From Conoideocrella luteorostrata (taxonomy: Eukaryota; Ascomycota; Sordariomycetes; Hypocreales; Clavicipitaceae): 64,000 nt of DNA. Positions 23,554 to 34,727 of this stretch are shown piece after piece. A program made the position numbers and the translations under genes. Position 1 is the first letter of the stretch. The number at the start of each line of letters is the position of its first letter. Location of the stretch: NCBI GenBank assembly GCA_032433595.1, contig JASWJB010000001.1, positions 124,001-188,000 on the forward strand. Direction: 5' to 3'. Below the pieces are notes generated by a model that was given only the letters and a program-made list of their open reading frames with translations, made no database searches and was not told where the DNA came from.

Positions 23554-26500
23554 CTACCTGTGGGATGTACGATGACGATCCCCTTGTGATGGTGCGGAAA
23601 GGCCGGACCTTGAGCCAATGCCACCCGCATTAACGTCAGCGCAGTGGCTTAGTAAAAGCTGCACAATTGCCTCGTGGCCATTCGCTGAAGTAGTCTCAAG
23701 CGCAGAGCTATAGTTGTTGTCGCGGGCATTAACGTCGGCGCCGTGGTCTAGCAAAAGCCGCACAATTGCCTCGTGGCTATATAATGAAGCAAGCTTGAGC
23801 GCAGAGGTATATTTATCGCGGGCATTAACGTCGGCGCCGTGGTCTAGCAAAAGCCGCACAATTGCCTCGTGGCCACGCGCTGAAGCGGCCTCAAGCGCAG
23901 AGCTATAGTTGCCGTGGGCATTAACGTCGGCGCCGTGGTCTAGCAAAAGCCGCACAATTGCCTCGTGGCCACGCGCTGAAGCGGCCTCAAGCGCAGAGCT
24001 ATAGTTGCCATGGGCATTAACGTCGGCGCCGTGGTCTAGCAAAAGCCGCACAATTGCCTCGTGGCCACGCGTTGAAGCAAGCTGAAGCGCAGGCTCATAG
24101 TCGCCACAGGCATTAACGTTAGCGCCGTGGTCTAGCAAAAGCCGCATAATTGCCTCGTGGCCATTCTCTGAAGCAAGCTGAAGCGCAGACTCATAGTCGC
24201 TACAGGCATTAACGTCGGCGCCGTGGTCTAGCAAAAGCCGCACAATTGCCTCGTGGCCATTCTCTGAAGCAGCCTGAAGCGCAGACTCATAGTTATCACG
24301 GGCATTAACGTCGGCGCCGTGGTCTAGCAAAAGCCGCACAATTGCCTCGTGGCTAGCCATTGAAGCAAGCTGAAGCGCAGACTCATAGTTGCCACAGGCA
24401 TTAACGTTAGCGCCGTGGTCTAGCAAAAGCCGCACAATTGCCTCGTGGCCACGCGCTGAAGCGGCCTCAAGCGCAGAGCTATAGTTGCCGTGGGCATTAA
24501 CGTCGGCGCCGTGGTCTAGCAAAAGCCGCACAATTGCCTCGTGGCCACGCGTTGAAGCAGCCTCAAGCGCAGAACCATAGTGGTTACTCGCATTAACATT
24601 CGCACCATCGCATACTAGCCTCTTCGCTGTGTTTTCAAGGCCTTCAAGGCATGCAAAATAAAGGGGTGACGCTTGAGGTCTACCTGGATTCTCATCCCAC
24701 GATCTATGAGGATCATACAGCCTAGCCCAGACCCGAAACTTAGGTTCATCCTGGAGGAACTTTACGACTGCCTCTAGAGTTGATCTTGATTGTTCGGCAT
24801 GTTTGGCATGGCCCATCCAGATCTCTGCTGCGCGCTTGGCTAATGGGTATCGCGACCGTAAATCCTTAATATCTTCTGCATTATTATCCGCATGTATGCT
24901 CCCAAGATAGATTAAGCATATATCCGTAATAGTTATCTTGGGATTGGGGAAGCCGTTGATGTTAGGAACAACGAGATACTCTTTGACTGAGAAATGAGCC
25001 AGCTGCAGCTCGAGTCCTCCGCGTTCCTCTGAAGCTTGTACGAGCGAGACCAGGCTAGAGCAGTAACCTGTAATTTCTTCAGGACATGGCAATCGATCGT
25101 TTGCGTCAAAATAACCTGCTTCAAAACGCTTCTCATTAAGACGAACCGCGATGACGTCTACGGCCTCTTCAAGAGCCAAGGGTCGCTCTGAGTGGGCGAG
25201 GAATTGTAGCAGGTGGATGGCCTTCCTTTTTCGTTTTTCAGGGATATTCTCGAGAATACTTTTATATGTCGCATTCAAATCTGGTGGCAGGGATTCAAGT
25301 GCATCCTCTAGTTCCTCACGATTGAAGCATTCTGCCAGGGTGTCCAGTTGACAGGCTGCCCACATGAACCTAAAAATATTTTGTTAATGAGAAGCAAATC
25401 AGCATTTGGCGAGGATTCGAAAGACTAACATGCCATTGGCTTTCTCGCTGACTTTCTCTCTGACCCGCTCTAGCACGTCTGGTGATGTGGCCCACCTCTT
25501 GAATTCTAGGCCATCCAGTCTAGCGTTGACATAACAGCGAATATCGTCATTTACTAACACCTTGCTAAGAGGAAGGCAGTTGGCTGGACCAACCCAGCCA
25601 TGAAGATTGCGCTCGAACCCGTCCTCTAATCGGCTAGTAACTAAGAATTGAACATCCGAGAGGGTAGGGATATACTCCTCCATCCATTTCAACAGCTCCC
25701 TTCTCTGTGAGCACTCATCTAGAGCATCCAACAGGATAACGAGTTTCCCGGAAGGCTGCACGACAGCCTGCAACATATTTTCGAGGCATGCAGATAGCAA
25801 ATCTGTGTCTGGTTGCCTTTTCCCACAGTCATGGGTCGTGAATAGACCGTCAAGATGCTTTTGGGACTCTTGGCGCGCACCATAGAGTTGGAAGGCGATG
25901 GAGTGCAACATGTCGTCTAGCTTCTGCTTCCTGGTATCGGTAAAGTTGAAGAAGAAGAAGAGTGTTACGTAATTTGCCATCTGTGTAAGGTGGTCCAAAA
26001 TGGTGGAGGTGAGGACGGTCTTGCCACATCCTGGTATGCCGTAGAGCCATAAATGTCGACGCGAGCCATGCTTCCACTCGGTAAAGGGGTCGCTCCGAAG
26101 AAACCAGGTCCCAGTTCCAGCATACCGAGACTTTCTCGCGTTGTTAGCATCGGTGGAGGGGTCCGCGGGTGACAGCCAGCGCTCGATGCTCACAACACGG
26201 CTATCAATTATCATCGCGTGTACGTTGGTCTTGATTTTATGTGATTCTTGCTGCAAATGGGCTAGGTCTCTTTGCACTGAAAAGGAAAGGTCAGAATAGC
26301 CGCCATTAAGTTTGGGCTACTTACTTTCGCTCATCACTTCACTGATTTTCCTCTCCGATTCGACCTTGTTCGGCGGGATCTGGAGTAAAAGATCTTTTGC
26401 GTACGCGGCAGCAGCCATGGCTGCATAACCCTGCCACTCTTTGTTCTTGTGCGAGTCGGCATAGTCGCAGATACCACGTATCACTAGGCACGGGAAGTGG

Positions 26501-27318
26501 TCCATTAGCCCTGCTGCCTCCATCTCGAAGCACTGGACACCCTTCTCGACCGCCAGCTTGTCCCGGACCCGCGCATCTTTCATCAGCGTGTTGGCCGATG
26601 CAATCAACCCGTAGTGGATGGTGAGGTTGTCTTCGCCCGCATCTTGGTCTCGTCGATGCCGCAACACCAAGGTACAAGGGTCATCCCCGCAACCGTTGAT
26701 GCAGTCTGCATCCTGGACACGGTGCGTGAAATCAGATTTGTACAGTCTGTCGCTGTCGGCAGGCGGTCGAGAGTACTTTTGCCGAAGCCGAACCTTCTTC
26801 TGCAGTACCTCAGTGATCTCTTTCTCCAGCTGGTGGCCGTCTGACTCGTATCTGGTTTCCAGTCCGGCGATTGCTGTGAGCACTACTAGAGGTGGCTTGG
26901 TTGTGGTTCCTATTTCGAGAAGTGCCTGATCCTGTATTGCCTTGTTGAAGTCATACTGTATCACGCCTGTCTTCCCGTCGCCCGGGCAGCTGACCACGAC
27001 ATCGCCGAGTCGGACATCGTGTTGAGGACTTGGAGCGCCGCCCCCAATTCCCACCATAAGTCCGATTCGGATATTGGGAAAGGTATGTAGCATGTCTTTT
27101 GCGACAGAGGTGGCATTAACGAGGCCATACTCCCCACGCGGCAAGACGGCGATAACCACGTTGTGACTCCCGATTCTTCCTAGCGCATAAGAATTGTTAT
27201 CGTGCTGAGCGACCTCCGCTGGCGGGCTGTGTCTCTCGTCGAGGAAGGCTTGCACGGCGACGGATTCGGTTCTAAGAGCGCAGATGCATCCGATTGTGTA
27301 GTTCTGAGGATTCGACAT
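23554..27318 (-). CDS. NLR-type STAND receptor: PNP_UDP_1 - NACHT - ankyrin repeats
   Basis: Exons 27318-26325, 26276-25430 and 25369-23554 (introns 48 and 60 bp) join to 1218 residues. The ATG at 27318 is chosen; the longer frame has no earlier ATG. Residues about 8-315 are a nucleoside-phosphorylase-like domain (YTIGCICALRTE, VGIGGGAPS, CFEMEAAGLM, VIRGICDYADSHKN). Residues about 360-620 are a NACHT NTPase with Walker A GIPGCGKT at about 411-418 and Walker B LVILLDALDE; the exon 2/3 splice restores the usual ANGMF-MWAACQLD motif. From about 850 to 1195 there are eleven ankyrin repeats, ten of which are nearly identical. In fungi this architecture belongs to receptors implicated in non-self recognition and programmed cell death; the PNP domain is the presumed effector and the ankyrins the sensor. 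Ligand unknown. Confidence 0.92.
23627..24600 (-). repeat. Homogenised 96-bp ankyrin-coding tandem array
   Basis: The block beginning GCATTAACG recurs on the plus strand at 23627, 23726, 23822, 23918, 24014, 24110, 24206, 24302, 24398, 24494 and 24590. The step is 96 bp throughout except the first interval, 99 bp, which contains one extra Asn codon. The units encode 32 residues with an almost invariant core (HEAIVRLLLDHGADVNA) and a few variable positions after VNA and before HEAI. The 24590 end is the most diverged unit. Confidence 0.95.
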
Positions 27319-27743
27319 GCTGTCGATGCGGCTAGGGAGGGAAGCACCTCCAGAGAGCAAAGAAATCGTCTGTCATCAAATAGTAGGAAGAGGAAACAAA
27401 ATAGGCAATGCAGGAAACGCACACAACTGGATTTGCCTCGTGTCAATCGTTGAATTGCAGGTTTGACCAGACATGCAGTTGGGCTCTTGCAGGCAGCACA
27501 GGCTCCCGCAGCCACACGCGTGACGAGCGTTACCCCGCAGCCACTCATTCTGCCTTGTACGATAAGGCTCTGCCATTTCGTCATGAATACAGACAAACCA
27601 GGCTACTCAGCAAGTGTATTGCAAAGAAATATTCAAACCGCTTCTGAACTGAGGCTACAGCAACTGCGGCTGCGCGCACACCTAGGGTTACGTGGTGACA
27701 TTTGCAGTCGCGGTGTAGAAGAGAATAGCCACCCTGTAGATTC
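27319..27743. other. Promoter side of the receptor gene
   Basis: Upstream region of the minus-strand receptor. Open frames on both strands have no recognisable motif. Confidence 0.4.
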
Positions 27744-28040
27744 TCAATCAGCATCATATACGAGTGCTCCCTGGGGGTGGATTACAGACGTCTTCTCCGC
27801 AGCAAGCACAATTGAGATGATGGCGTAGATAACGGATATGCAAAATGGTACGCTGCCGCCGAGAACGGTATGCAGACCAGATAAGCAATTCCATTTAAGT
27901 AGCATAGCACCCCTGAGGCAGACTATGCTCTGAAAGCAGATGCACGCGTTCAGCGGTGTCAAAGTCACAAGGAGCATGACCGGGCTCCGCCCGTACCAGT
28001 CTGCTACGTAGCCCATAGGATGGACGAAATCAGCAATGGT
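27744..28040 (-). pseudogene. Relic of an MFS drug:H+ antiporter-type transporter
   Basis: The minus-strand translation reads GYVADWYGRSPVMLL, a loop 2-3 motif of MFS carriers (G-x3-D-x-x-GRR-x-V). About 45 residues later comes CLSGLHTVLGGSVPF, followed by ISVIYAIISIVLAAEK, the order and spacing of TM4-TM5 in the fungal DHA1-like family (L-x-W-L-S-G, GGG, P-E-E-K-R). The frame then shifts and ends at 27744, and neither a start nor the other membrane segments are found. Only about 90 residues of a roughly 500-residue carrier remain, so this is a fragment. Confidence 0.55.
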
Positions 28041-29750
28041 GCAGGTTGTATAACTTCAAGACGTGAGAAAAGATGTTGGGAAGAAGGGAAGATTAATCGT
28101 TGCCTTCGCTTTCAAATGTCGATTGTCGATTGCCAGCAATTAACGTGGCTACCTCTCCCTGCAGCAGCCCATTTTGCACGGCATCTCGTCGATGCTACCC
28201 CGCCCCTCCCAGGAAGGCTTGGATCAATTGTAGTAATTTCAGACAGTAAATCCGCTCGGACGCACGAGTTTGCTCTAATTCAATCGGCTTGAATCCAGTA
28301 CCAAGAAGCATTAGACACAGTAATGTGGGCTTTGATAGTGGATGTCTTTCTTCGCTTGATATGGACTGGCTGATTTGGGAGGCTCTTAGCAGGAGAGGGG
28401 AGTGCAGATGTTTCTGAAGAGTTTATATGGGTATGAGACCGCACGCCTTGTCGGAGTGAAACGATTTAATTTCTTCTCTACTTTTTCTTAGCAGAGCATG
28501 TCATATTGTTAAGGTCTTTGACGCCACTGTGACTGCAGTCCAAGGCCTGGCAGGGCAGGGACGTAAGATTAGGGTTGGTTTTGGTGACAGCGCCGTCGAC
28601 TTGGCGACGGATAGACCCGTCAAAGTAGCTCGGCCCCGTTCGGAGCTAAGCACTGATTTCGAGTAGGCGCAATTTCAACCGCTACCTGGAGCCCCAGCGC
28701 ATTGTGGATCCATATGTTGGGCCAAATAATTAAAGGCGAAGAACTTATCAGCCGTTGAGCCGTAAGTAGTTTATAACTTGAACTGGCCCGAACCAACTTC
28801 TAGCTAAAGCGTGGGCGACGCGCCGCTTTGCACATCTCCTTCGGTCCAGAAAGCTTGAGGCATCAACGATAGCCAATTATCGAGTTGGGTGGATAGCCAA
28901 GCAAATGGTGGTTTGCTCGTCCAGGATAAAGTTTGCTCCTGGAGTCTACATAGTTCGACTGAATCTGCATGTATCGACTCCATCGCCACTATGCACCACG
29001 GGTGCCTTCTCTTGCGTGAGTCAGCGGCCAAGAAACTTCAAACACCAAATGGTTTCTGAGATGTGCTTTCGTAGTAACCAGTGTGCGTAATGAGCCATGT
29101 GCCTTGTTATCGCGAAGCATGATTTGCTTCATGAAACCAGTATGTGCCAGCAGTGTGCTGCTGCCCGCCGGTTAGTGGCAGCAATCGGCGTGCTGCGTGC
29201 GGTGGCTCCCCGCCCGCAGACAAATGCTGTGGAATATAGTAGTGGGAGGCTGTAAGCAGGCAGGGAGCTCACGGACATCTATTGTGTACCTGCCGCACTC
29301 GAGTTGACAATAGCACAACTCTCCAGCTTGCCGGTTACAAATTTTAGACGTTCAGAATGCATCTACCCGAATGTTGGACACTCTTCTTCAACCAACTTCC
29401 ACAGCCCTATTTTCTCGACGAGGGACTGCAACAAAGTTTAAATATGGTAAAGAAATCTTTACTTTCGTCTTTCTTCCTCCTCTTCCTTCTTCTCTTTTTT
29501 ATTTAAAACAAGCTCCAAGTAATGGGGATTCTCACCATCTAAGCCTTTTAGGCGAATGTCTGCGGCCCTGACTAGCGGCATATATTGGGTTTAGAACAAA
29601 ACACCACGGTGAGATTCTCCTTGCCTAAATATGGCATAGTTTGACTTTTGTCCTGACTTGTGCACTGCAAGTTAGCGGGAAAAGATCGGCCAACACTCCT
29701 TATCCCGGGAATCACACCCTACGCAAGACCCGCACGAGGCAAATGCCGGC
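28041..29750. other. Gene-poor interval
   Basis: No intact gene is found. A minus-strand frame at 28804-29031 has a stretch faintly like the middle region of fungal transcription factors (LSTQLDNWLSLMP), but it is too short to call. Other frames lack motifs. Confidence 0.4.
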
Positions 29751-30004
29751 ATGCCAAGCGGGGGACAGTTTAACTGAGCCATCGAGGTAGCATTAACTCC
29801 GCACGAGATTAATGCCTTAGCGACCAAAAACAAGATTAAAAAAAAAAAAAAAAAGGTAAAGCTATTATATAACTTAGATAGCTATTTAGGTAATAGATTT
29901 TATTAATAACAAGCTTTAATTGCATCTGTGGTGGCCGTTCGAATTGAAAGGGTCAATTTGACAATGTGGACGACATGGCTCAGTTAAACTGTCTCTCGCA
30001 TGCC
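29751..30004. mobile_element. MITE-like element with 32-bp terminal inverted repeats
   Basis: The left end at 29751-29782 contains ACAGTTTAACTGAGCCAT. The right end, read in reverse complement from 30004 to 29973, contains the same 18 bases; over 32 aligned bases 28 match. The roughly 190 bp between are AT-rich, with a run of about 17 A near 29837-29853 and no coding capacity. Size and structure fit a non-autonomous DNA transposon. I could not identify a clear target-site duplication or superfamily. Confidence 0.6.
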
Positions 30005-31454
30005 ATGCTCCTAATATGGAAATCTCCGATGTAACAGTGCGGGATGCCGACATTTTGCAATATGCGAGCCTCCGAACCCAGCAACGCAGGTGAGACTGTG
30101 CCGGTAACTAGCAAGGTACTTTTCCGTCCTCGAAACGCAACTGCCGGCCCAACACGGCATCTCCCCGTGTAGATCGAAAACAACACAGCAATGGGACAGC
30201 CCACAGCTGTTATTGCCCCTTTTTTCCAACAAATTCATATGACTGTGCTTTTAGGCTAGCATGGCCGTAATCCAAAGGGTGGGGATAGAAGGCGTGAGAG
30301 TTTCAACCAATGCCTGCACTGAGGGCCGAGTTTTCTTCATGTGGCAAACGGCTGTCTGCACAATGATGTGAAGCGATTACCATCAGCAGCTAAAGCGGCC
30401 GACAGGTACGACTTTCGTTCTTGATTACTGTAGTTGTGGGCATTGTCTCAGGATCCTGGGCATGGCAGCTTGCGGCCAGCCTATCCAACCACCGTGAAGT
30501 CGTGGCGCCAACATCTCACTTCATCCGGCCCACATATCAGCAACTCGTGGAGGTGAAACATGCAGTTACTGGTTTGCTCAACCGCATGTTGCAAAAGTAT
30601 AATCGAATTAATTACGCCCGGCTTGCCCAAGGGCGACACGTCACTAGTCCGAAATTTCAAAGCGCCCGCAGAATTAGTCAATCGAATTCGCAAGGTTGTC
30701 GGCCCAATTACACATAAGAATAAGAGGCACTTATGACGCAGCTTGGAGTACGGAGTGCGTCGTAGACGTCTCCAGCCAAAAATTGGGGAAACAAGGGGCG
30801 GTCTAAATTTGACCGGCTCCTCGGGCATTTACAAGACGAGCGAATGACTCGTTTCCCAGGCAAGCATCAGCATATTGCGGAGATCCGGGGATCGCCAATC
30901 ATTGGCCAGTTGCCAAGGTCCAGTTTGTGTTTAGTTCACAGCTATTGCAGGTGTCTCGCACACAGTAGTAACACCAACTACTGGGATTACCTAAGAATTC
31001 TTCCATTTAGACCAAACAAAAGCATGATACTCTAAGAGAGAGACTGTCCTAATCGTCTGGTCTCTTTTGAGGCGTCTGACAGCGTTAGTGACACACAGGT
31101 TGCACATTTCAGGTTTAACTGGAGGGCCTTTTGTCTCTTGGGTCAGAGTAGCATCGCGTTCCACTGACTCGTCGTTGGTTGATTTGTTGGTTGAGCAACT
31201 CTAATTGGAGGTTGCATTTCCTTGCAAGGATGAAGGAAGGATTTCGGAGAAATGCTGGTATCCTACGTGATGAGTACATCAGTGCAGATCTTCAGTCCTG
31301 GAACGAGGGAGCTGCACGATGGGCCGCGTGTTTGCGTCTCTTCAATGGACTTTATGACATCAACGAGCAACGTAATAGTTCCGAACCATGATGGATTCTG
31401 CCTTGTTGTACAACAACTTGGACATTGTTAGGCAGCGAGGGACCTCAAGAAAAC
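30005..31454. other. Gene-poor interval before the Cys-rich protein gene
   Basis: No gene I can support. A plus-strand frame from an ATG at 31230 to 31391 encodes about 53 residues that look compositionally coding but match nothing I know. A TACGGAGT motif lies at 30745. Confidence 0.4.
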
Positions 31455-31460
31455 TATAAG
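31455..31460 (+). promoter_or_regulatory. TATA-like box of the Cys-rich protein gene
   Basis: TATAAG 128 bp before the ATG at 31583, followed by a CA/CT-rich leader. Confidence 0.5.
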
Positions 31461-31582
31461 AAGGGGCAACACTCCCACCAAAACCGTGGAATCTGTCAAA
31501 CTCAACTCATTCATACACAATACATCACATACCGAGAACACAAACATATCCTCTTAGTTCAAACCTCCCTACTTTCACTAAA

Positions 31583-31918
31583 ATGAAGTTCTCTGCCTCC
31601 ATCATCGCTATCGCAACCGCCTTCTTCGCAACAGCGGAGGCTTGCCAATGCCACAAGGGTACTGGTCTTGATACCGGTGCAACCTTCGATTGCTGCTATT
31701 CAGCTGGCGGAAAACCCACAGGCGACCAATGCCCAGCCGGTACCATCAGCGAAAGGCTCAGCGACTTTGCCAGCTGCTGCCGCAGCCGCGGTGCTTACTC
31801 TGACTGCAACTGCTCGCAGGGCTGCAACAAGGCTCTCGACGCTATGAGAGAAAGCAAGGGCGAGGCTGGCCTCACTGATGCTGAGGTGCAGGCCGTGATC
31901 GCCCAGTACTCGGTCTGA
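31583..31918 (+). CDS. Small secreted cysteine-rich protein
   Basis: An intronless frame of 111 residues from ATG 31583. The signal peptide is about residues 1-20 (MKFSASIIAIATAFFATAEA). The mature part of about 90 residues has ten cysteines in a C-x-C ... CC ... C ... CC ... C-x-C-x3-C arrangement, implying a disulfide-stabilised fold. The C-terminal 35 residues are cysteine-free and probably helical. It differs from hydrophobins in cysteine order. I do not recognise a named family; size, secretion and cysteine content fit the broad class of fungal small secreted proteins, some of which are effectors. The TATA box and clean leader suggest it is expressed. Confidence 0.75.
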   Translation: MKFSASIIAIATAFFATAEACQCHKGTGLDTGATFDCCYSAGGKPTGDQCPAGTISERLSDFASCCRSRGAYSDCNCSQGCNKALDAMRESKGEAGLTDAEVQAVIAQYSV

Positions 31919-33041
31919 AAACCGAGTGCAAGGATGACAAAGGGCCTTTAACAACTGTTTTCATCAATCTCAAGTGGTCCTCATGACAACACTTCGTTTT
32001 TTCATAGCATTCGCACCGGCTACATCCAAGGAACAGTCGAGGTTATTTTGGGGTTTTCTCTATCCGAAAACAATGGCTATTCCGTGTGTTTTGCTCGAGT
32101 CCGGTGGTTAAACAACTCTCGTTTATATTAGTGCTATTTACATCCGCTCAATATATTGCTTCTATATATTGCTAACAGTCTTCACACTGTAATTGCTGTG
32201 CCCCTGCCCAGAAATGTTTTTTGTCAGAAATATTAGTGCCGTAGATAGCTGAGCTAGTACAAAAACAATGTCAAACAGCTTGATGAGCTATCGTGTGGCT
32301 GCAGGAACTTTCAGCCTGGCCATGTATCATCCGGTATCACTGAAAGTGAAAATCTAGAGGCCTAAGTTTCAAGGATAAATCGAATGAAACTCCTGCATAA
32401 TCATTAATTCAATTAATTCGTGCCATTTTTCACAGTACGAGGCGCTCTATGACTCTGAACATCCATGACGCAACAGCATTGCTATTAGAAAGAGCCACAA
32501 ATAGAGTTAAGCATTGGACTCGAGTAAGAGCTAGTTAGGGAGTAGCAAACATCAGGAGGCACCTGCAGTCAAAAAATGTTATCCTATTCAAAAGGCGGTT
32601 TGCGAAGGCGGCAGCGTTGTGGAGGGCGTTAGAGATAGTTACTAGTGAGACAATTTGTTAACCTTTACTCCGTAGCCACCGCAGGCGCTTTATTTACCAG
32701 GCTGCCCGGCTCCGCATTAAATACTTTTCATTTCAATTGGCTCCTGGAGCGCGCGGTAACAATGAGATACTCGTTCTGAAGAGAGTTGCAGAGCGGCAAC
32801 ATCACGTGACTGTACTTACTTGGTTGTTGGAGCTTCCCGAGTGAGTACACGGCCATCTTTTCACTTGCCTGCTTGTTAGTGGAAGTCCACCAGCCGCCAG
32901 ATCCAGCTCAGATAAAAATATAAACCCCAGAGCGTCACCTAGGCTATTTGAATAGTTTACCGTATTACTCCTTATTTCACTTGTCAATGATGTTCTGACT
33001 CTAACTCTTTGTCGTCGTTGGACGCTACCTGGACCCCAATT
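31919..33041. other. Intergenic, AT-rich
   Basis: No gene is seen in 1.1 kb. A TTACTCCGTA motif lies near 32668. Confidence 0.45.
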
Positions 33042-34271
33042 ATGATCAATCCTGAGGAGCGACTCTGGGCTGGAAGCGGCAGCCTGCTCATCGGTGGCCC
33101 TTAAACATGGCATATTACCGATTTTGATCAGCGGAGGCATTTTTCTGTCACATATAGCCCGTCAGAACCGGTGCAAGACGTTGAAGAAACCGAGGATATC
33201 TGCCTGGCAAAGCTTCGGAGGCACCTCGACCATCTTGGACCGGATGTTTTGGGAATTCGCTTCTCAGACCCGGACGGGCCAATCACTGTGTCTACGGACG
33301 AAAAGGACGATGTGACATGGTATGTCAACTGCCACCCGCTGTCAGCATTAGAGCTCCCTTTCCCAGTCAAGACTATCGGAGTAAGTAGCTTGACCGAGCT
33401 TGACCGACTGGGCCCGCAGGTGGACCTCGTAACGTACCGTGGAGATCCGACAGTTGATGGCATCGTGAACACAAAAGCTGTCTTCAAATACTGGTTTATG
33501 GCAAACGGAATGTTTCGAAAGTGGTACGAGCTCCAATGCTGGAGTCGACTGCCCCGGGACCATCCGCACATCGTCCCGCTTGACGCCGTTGTGCTGGACG
33601 ATGTCAGAGGTGGTGTCGTCGGGTTCACAAGCCTCTATATCCCGGGCGGCACTCTCTTAGACAACGACGCCACAGCTCGGCCGTTTCGTCTACTGTGGTT
33701 ACAGCAGCTCTTGTCTGTCGTAGATGATCTCAACTACCGCTATGGCATCATGCACCAAGATATCGCCGCACGCAATCTGCTTATCGATGAGAAGGAGAAT
33801 CTGTGCATCTTTGACTTTAACTTTTCTATCATGATTAAAGAACACTACACACCAGACCGTGACGACCTGAAAGGCGTTGTCTTCACTTTATACGAAATAA
33901 TTACTCTGGATGAGCATTTCCGGGAACTGCCTCATGCGGAGCAAGACGCTGAGGCTTTGCTGCGGCTTGAGTGGGTGAAGCACCCAGACGTAAAATTAGA
34001 TAGTAGTGTGCAGGCTTTCCGCGAGATGCTGGATGCGTGGGTTACCAAGAGAAGAAGGCGTGAATATGACGTCGTCGACACATGCATACAGTGGCCGTGG
34101 ATGCCGAAGGAGCCGCCGGCGCCAGTACTAGTGACAGGCCCCGACGAAGCTACCACAAGGACGGAAATGAGGTCTATCCCAGTCTTGAGTCGCTCAGATC
34201 TGGTGCAAATGAACGAGCCATACTTTAAGTGGGAGCGGCCGGCAAGTTATCAGCTCACCGGGCATAGATAA
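33042..34271 (+). pseudogene. Protein-kinase-like gene with an in-frame stop
   Basis: From ATG 33042 the frame continues to 34271 (410 codons) except for TAA at 33102-33104. Coding-like sequence lies on both sides of the stop, in the same frame. The downstream part carries kinase landmarks: a catalytic loop HQDIAARN (His-x-Asp at about codons 238-240, Asn at 245) and FDFN in place of DFG. A plausible beta-3 lysine lies in AVFKYWF. Kinase-like ORFs with MHQDI-A-RN-L loops form an expanded, poorly characterised fungal family. No GT-AG intron I tried removes the stop while keeping frame. CAA to TAA would explain it, a C-to-T change in the CpA context favoured by RIP. Translation from the internal ATG near 33498 is possible but would lose the N-lobe start. 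Confidence 0.65.
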
Positions 34272-34291
34272 CTGTGTACTCTGACAGATCG

Positions 34292-34727
34292 TTATGGCAT
34301 GTCTGTCACCTCAAACGTATGGGTCCAATATTTAAGCCAGGGGTCATCAAGCAGTTCTTTAGCGGTGCTTCACTCTTCTGGTGCCCAAGCGAGCATCCTT
34401 TTTGCGAAATGAATGAAGAGCATCTTCTCTTGTCCGTCCATAAACGTGGTCTTGTTAGAGAAGTTGAAGTCTTCCCCAGGAATAAGATCCGGATACTTGA
34501 ACAGCCCTTGGTTGCGTTAGCTTGACCCCTAAATTGCAAACTCTGTGACCCTTGGCATACCTTGCTCGTCACATAGATGGGAATATATATCTTTGTCCGC
34601 TCGGGAAAGAAGCTCAGCTGGAGGGGCCTCTAGAAGGCGGATCATTTGCGCGAACCGGGTCAAGTAGAAGAAACTTGGGTTTCCGGGTGATTTGCCATCG
34701 GCCTCGAAAGTTTTATAGTTATGGCTA
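34292..34727 (-). pseudogene. Relic of an SRPK-like protein kinase (C-terminal part)
   Basis: The minus strand encodes QMIRLLEAPPAELLSRADKD, then, across an intact 54-bp intron (34560-34507, GTATGC to CCAAG), GLFKYPDLIP and FAKRMLAWAPEE. A TGA follows at 34372-34370, and then STAKELLDDPWLKYW to a final stop at 34292. This is the order of motifs at the end of SRPK-type kinases (subdomains X-XI). The TGA stands where the family has Arg (CGA to TGA). Nothing kinase-like is found upstream of 34740, so the N-lobe and catalytic loop are gone. It is truncated and interrupted, hence non-functional. Confidence 0.75.

Noticed and set aside
23627..24600. Regular direct repeats that could suggest a CRISPR array
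   Set aside because: The repeats are in-frame ankyrin codons of a eukaryotic receptor gene with no spacers.
28804..29031. Possible fungal transcription-factor middle-region fragment
   Set aside because: Only a weak LSTQLDNWLSLMP-like stretch; too short to separate from chance.
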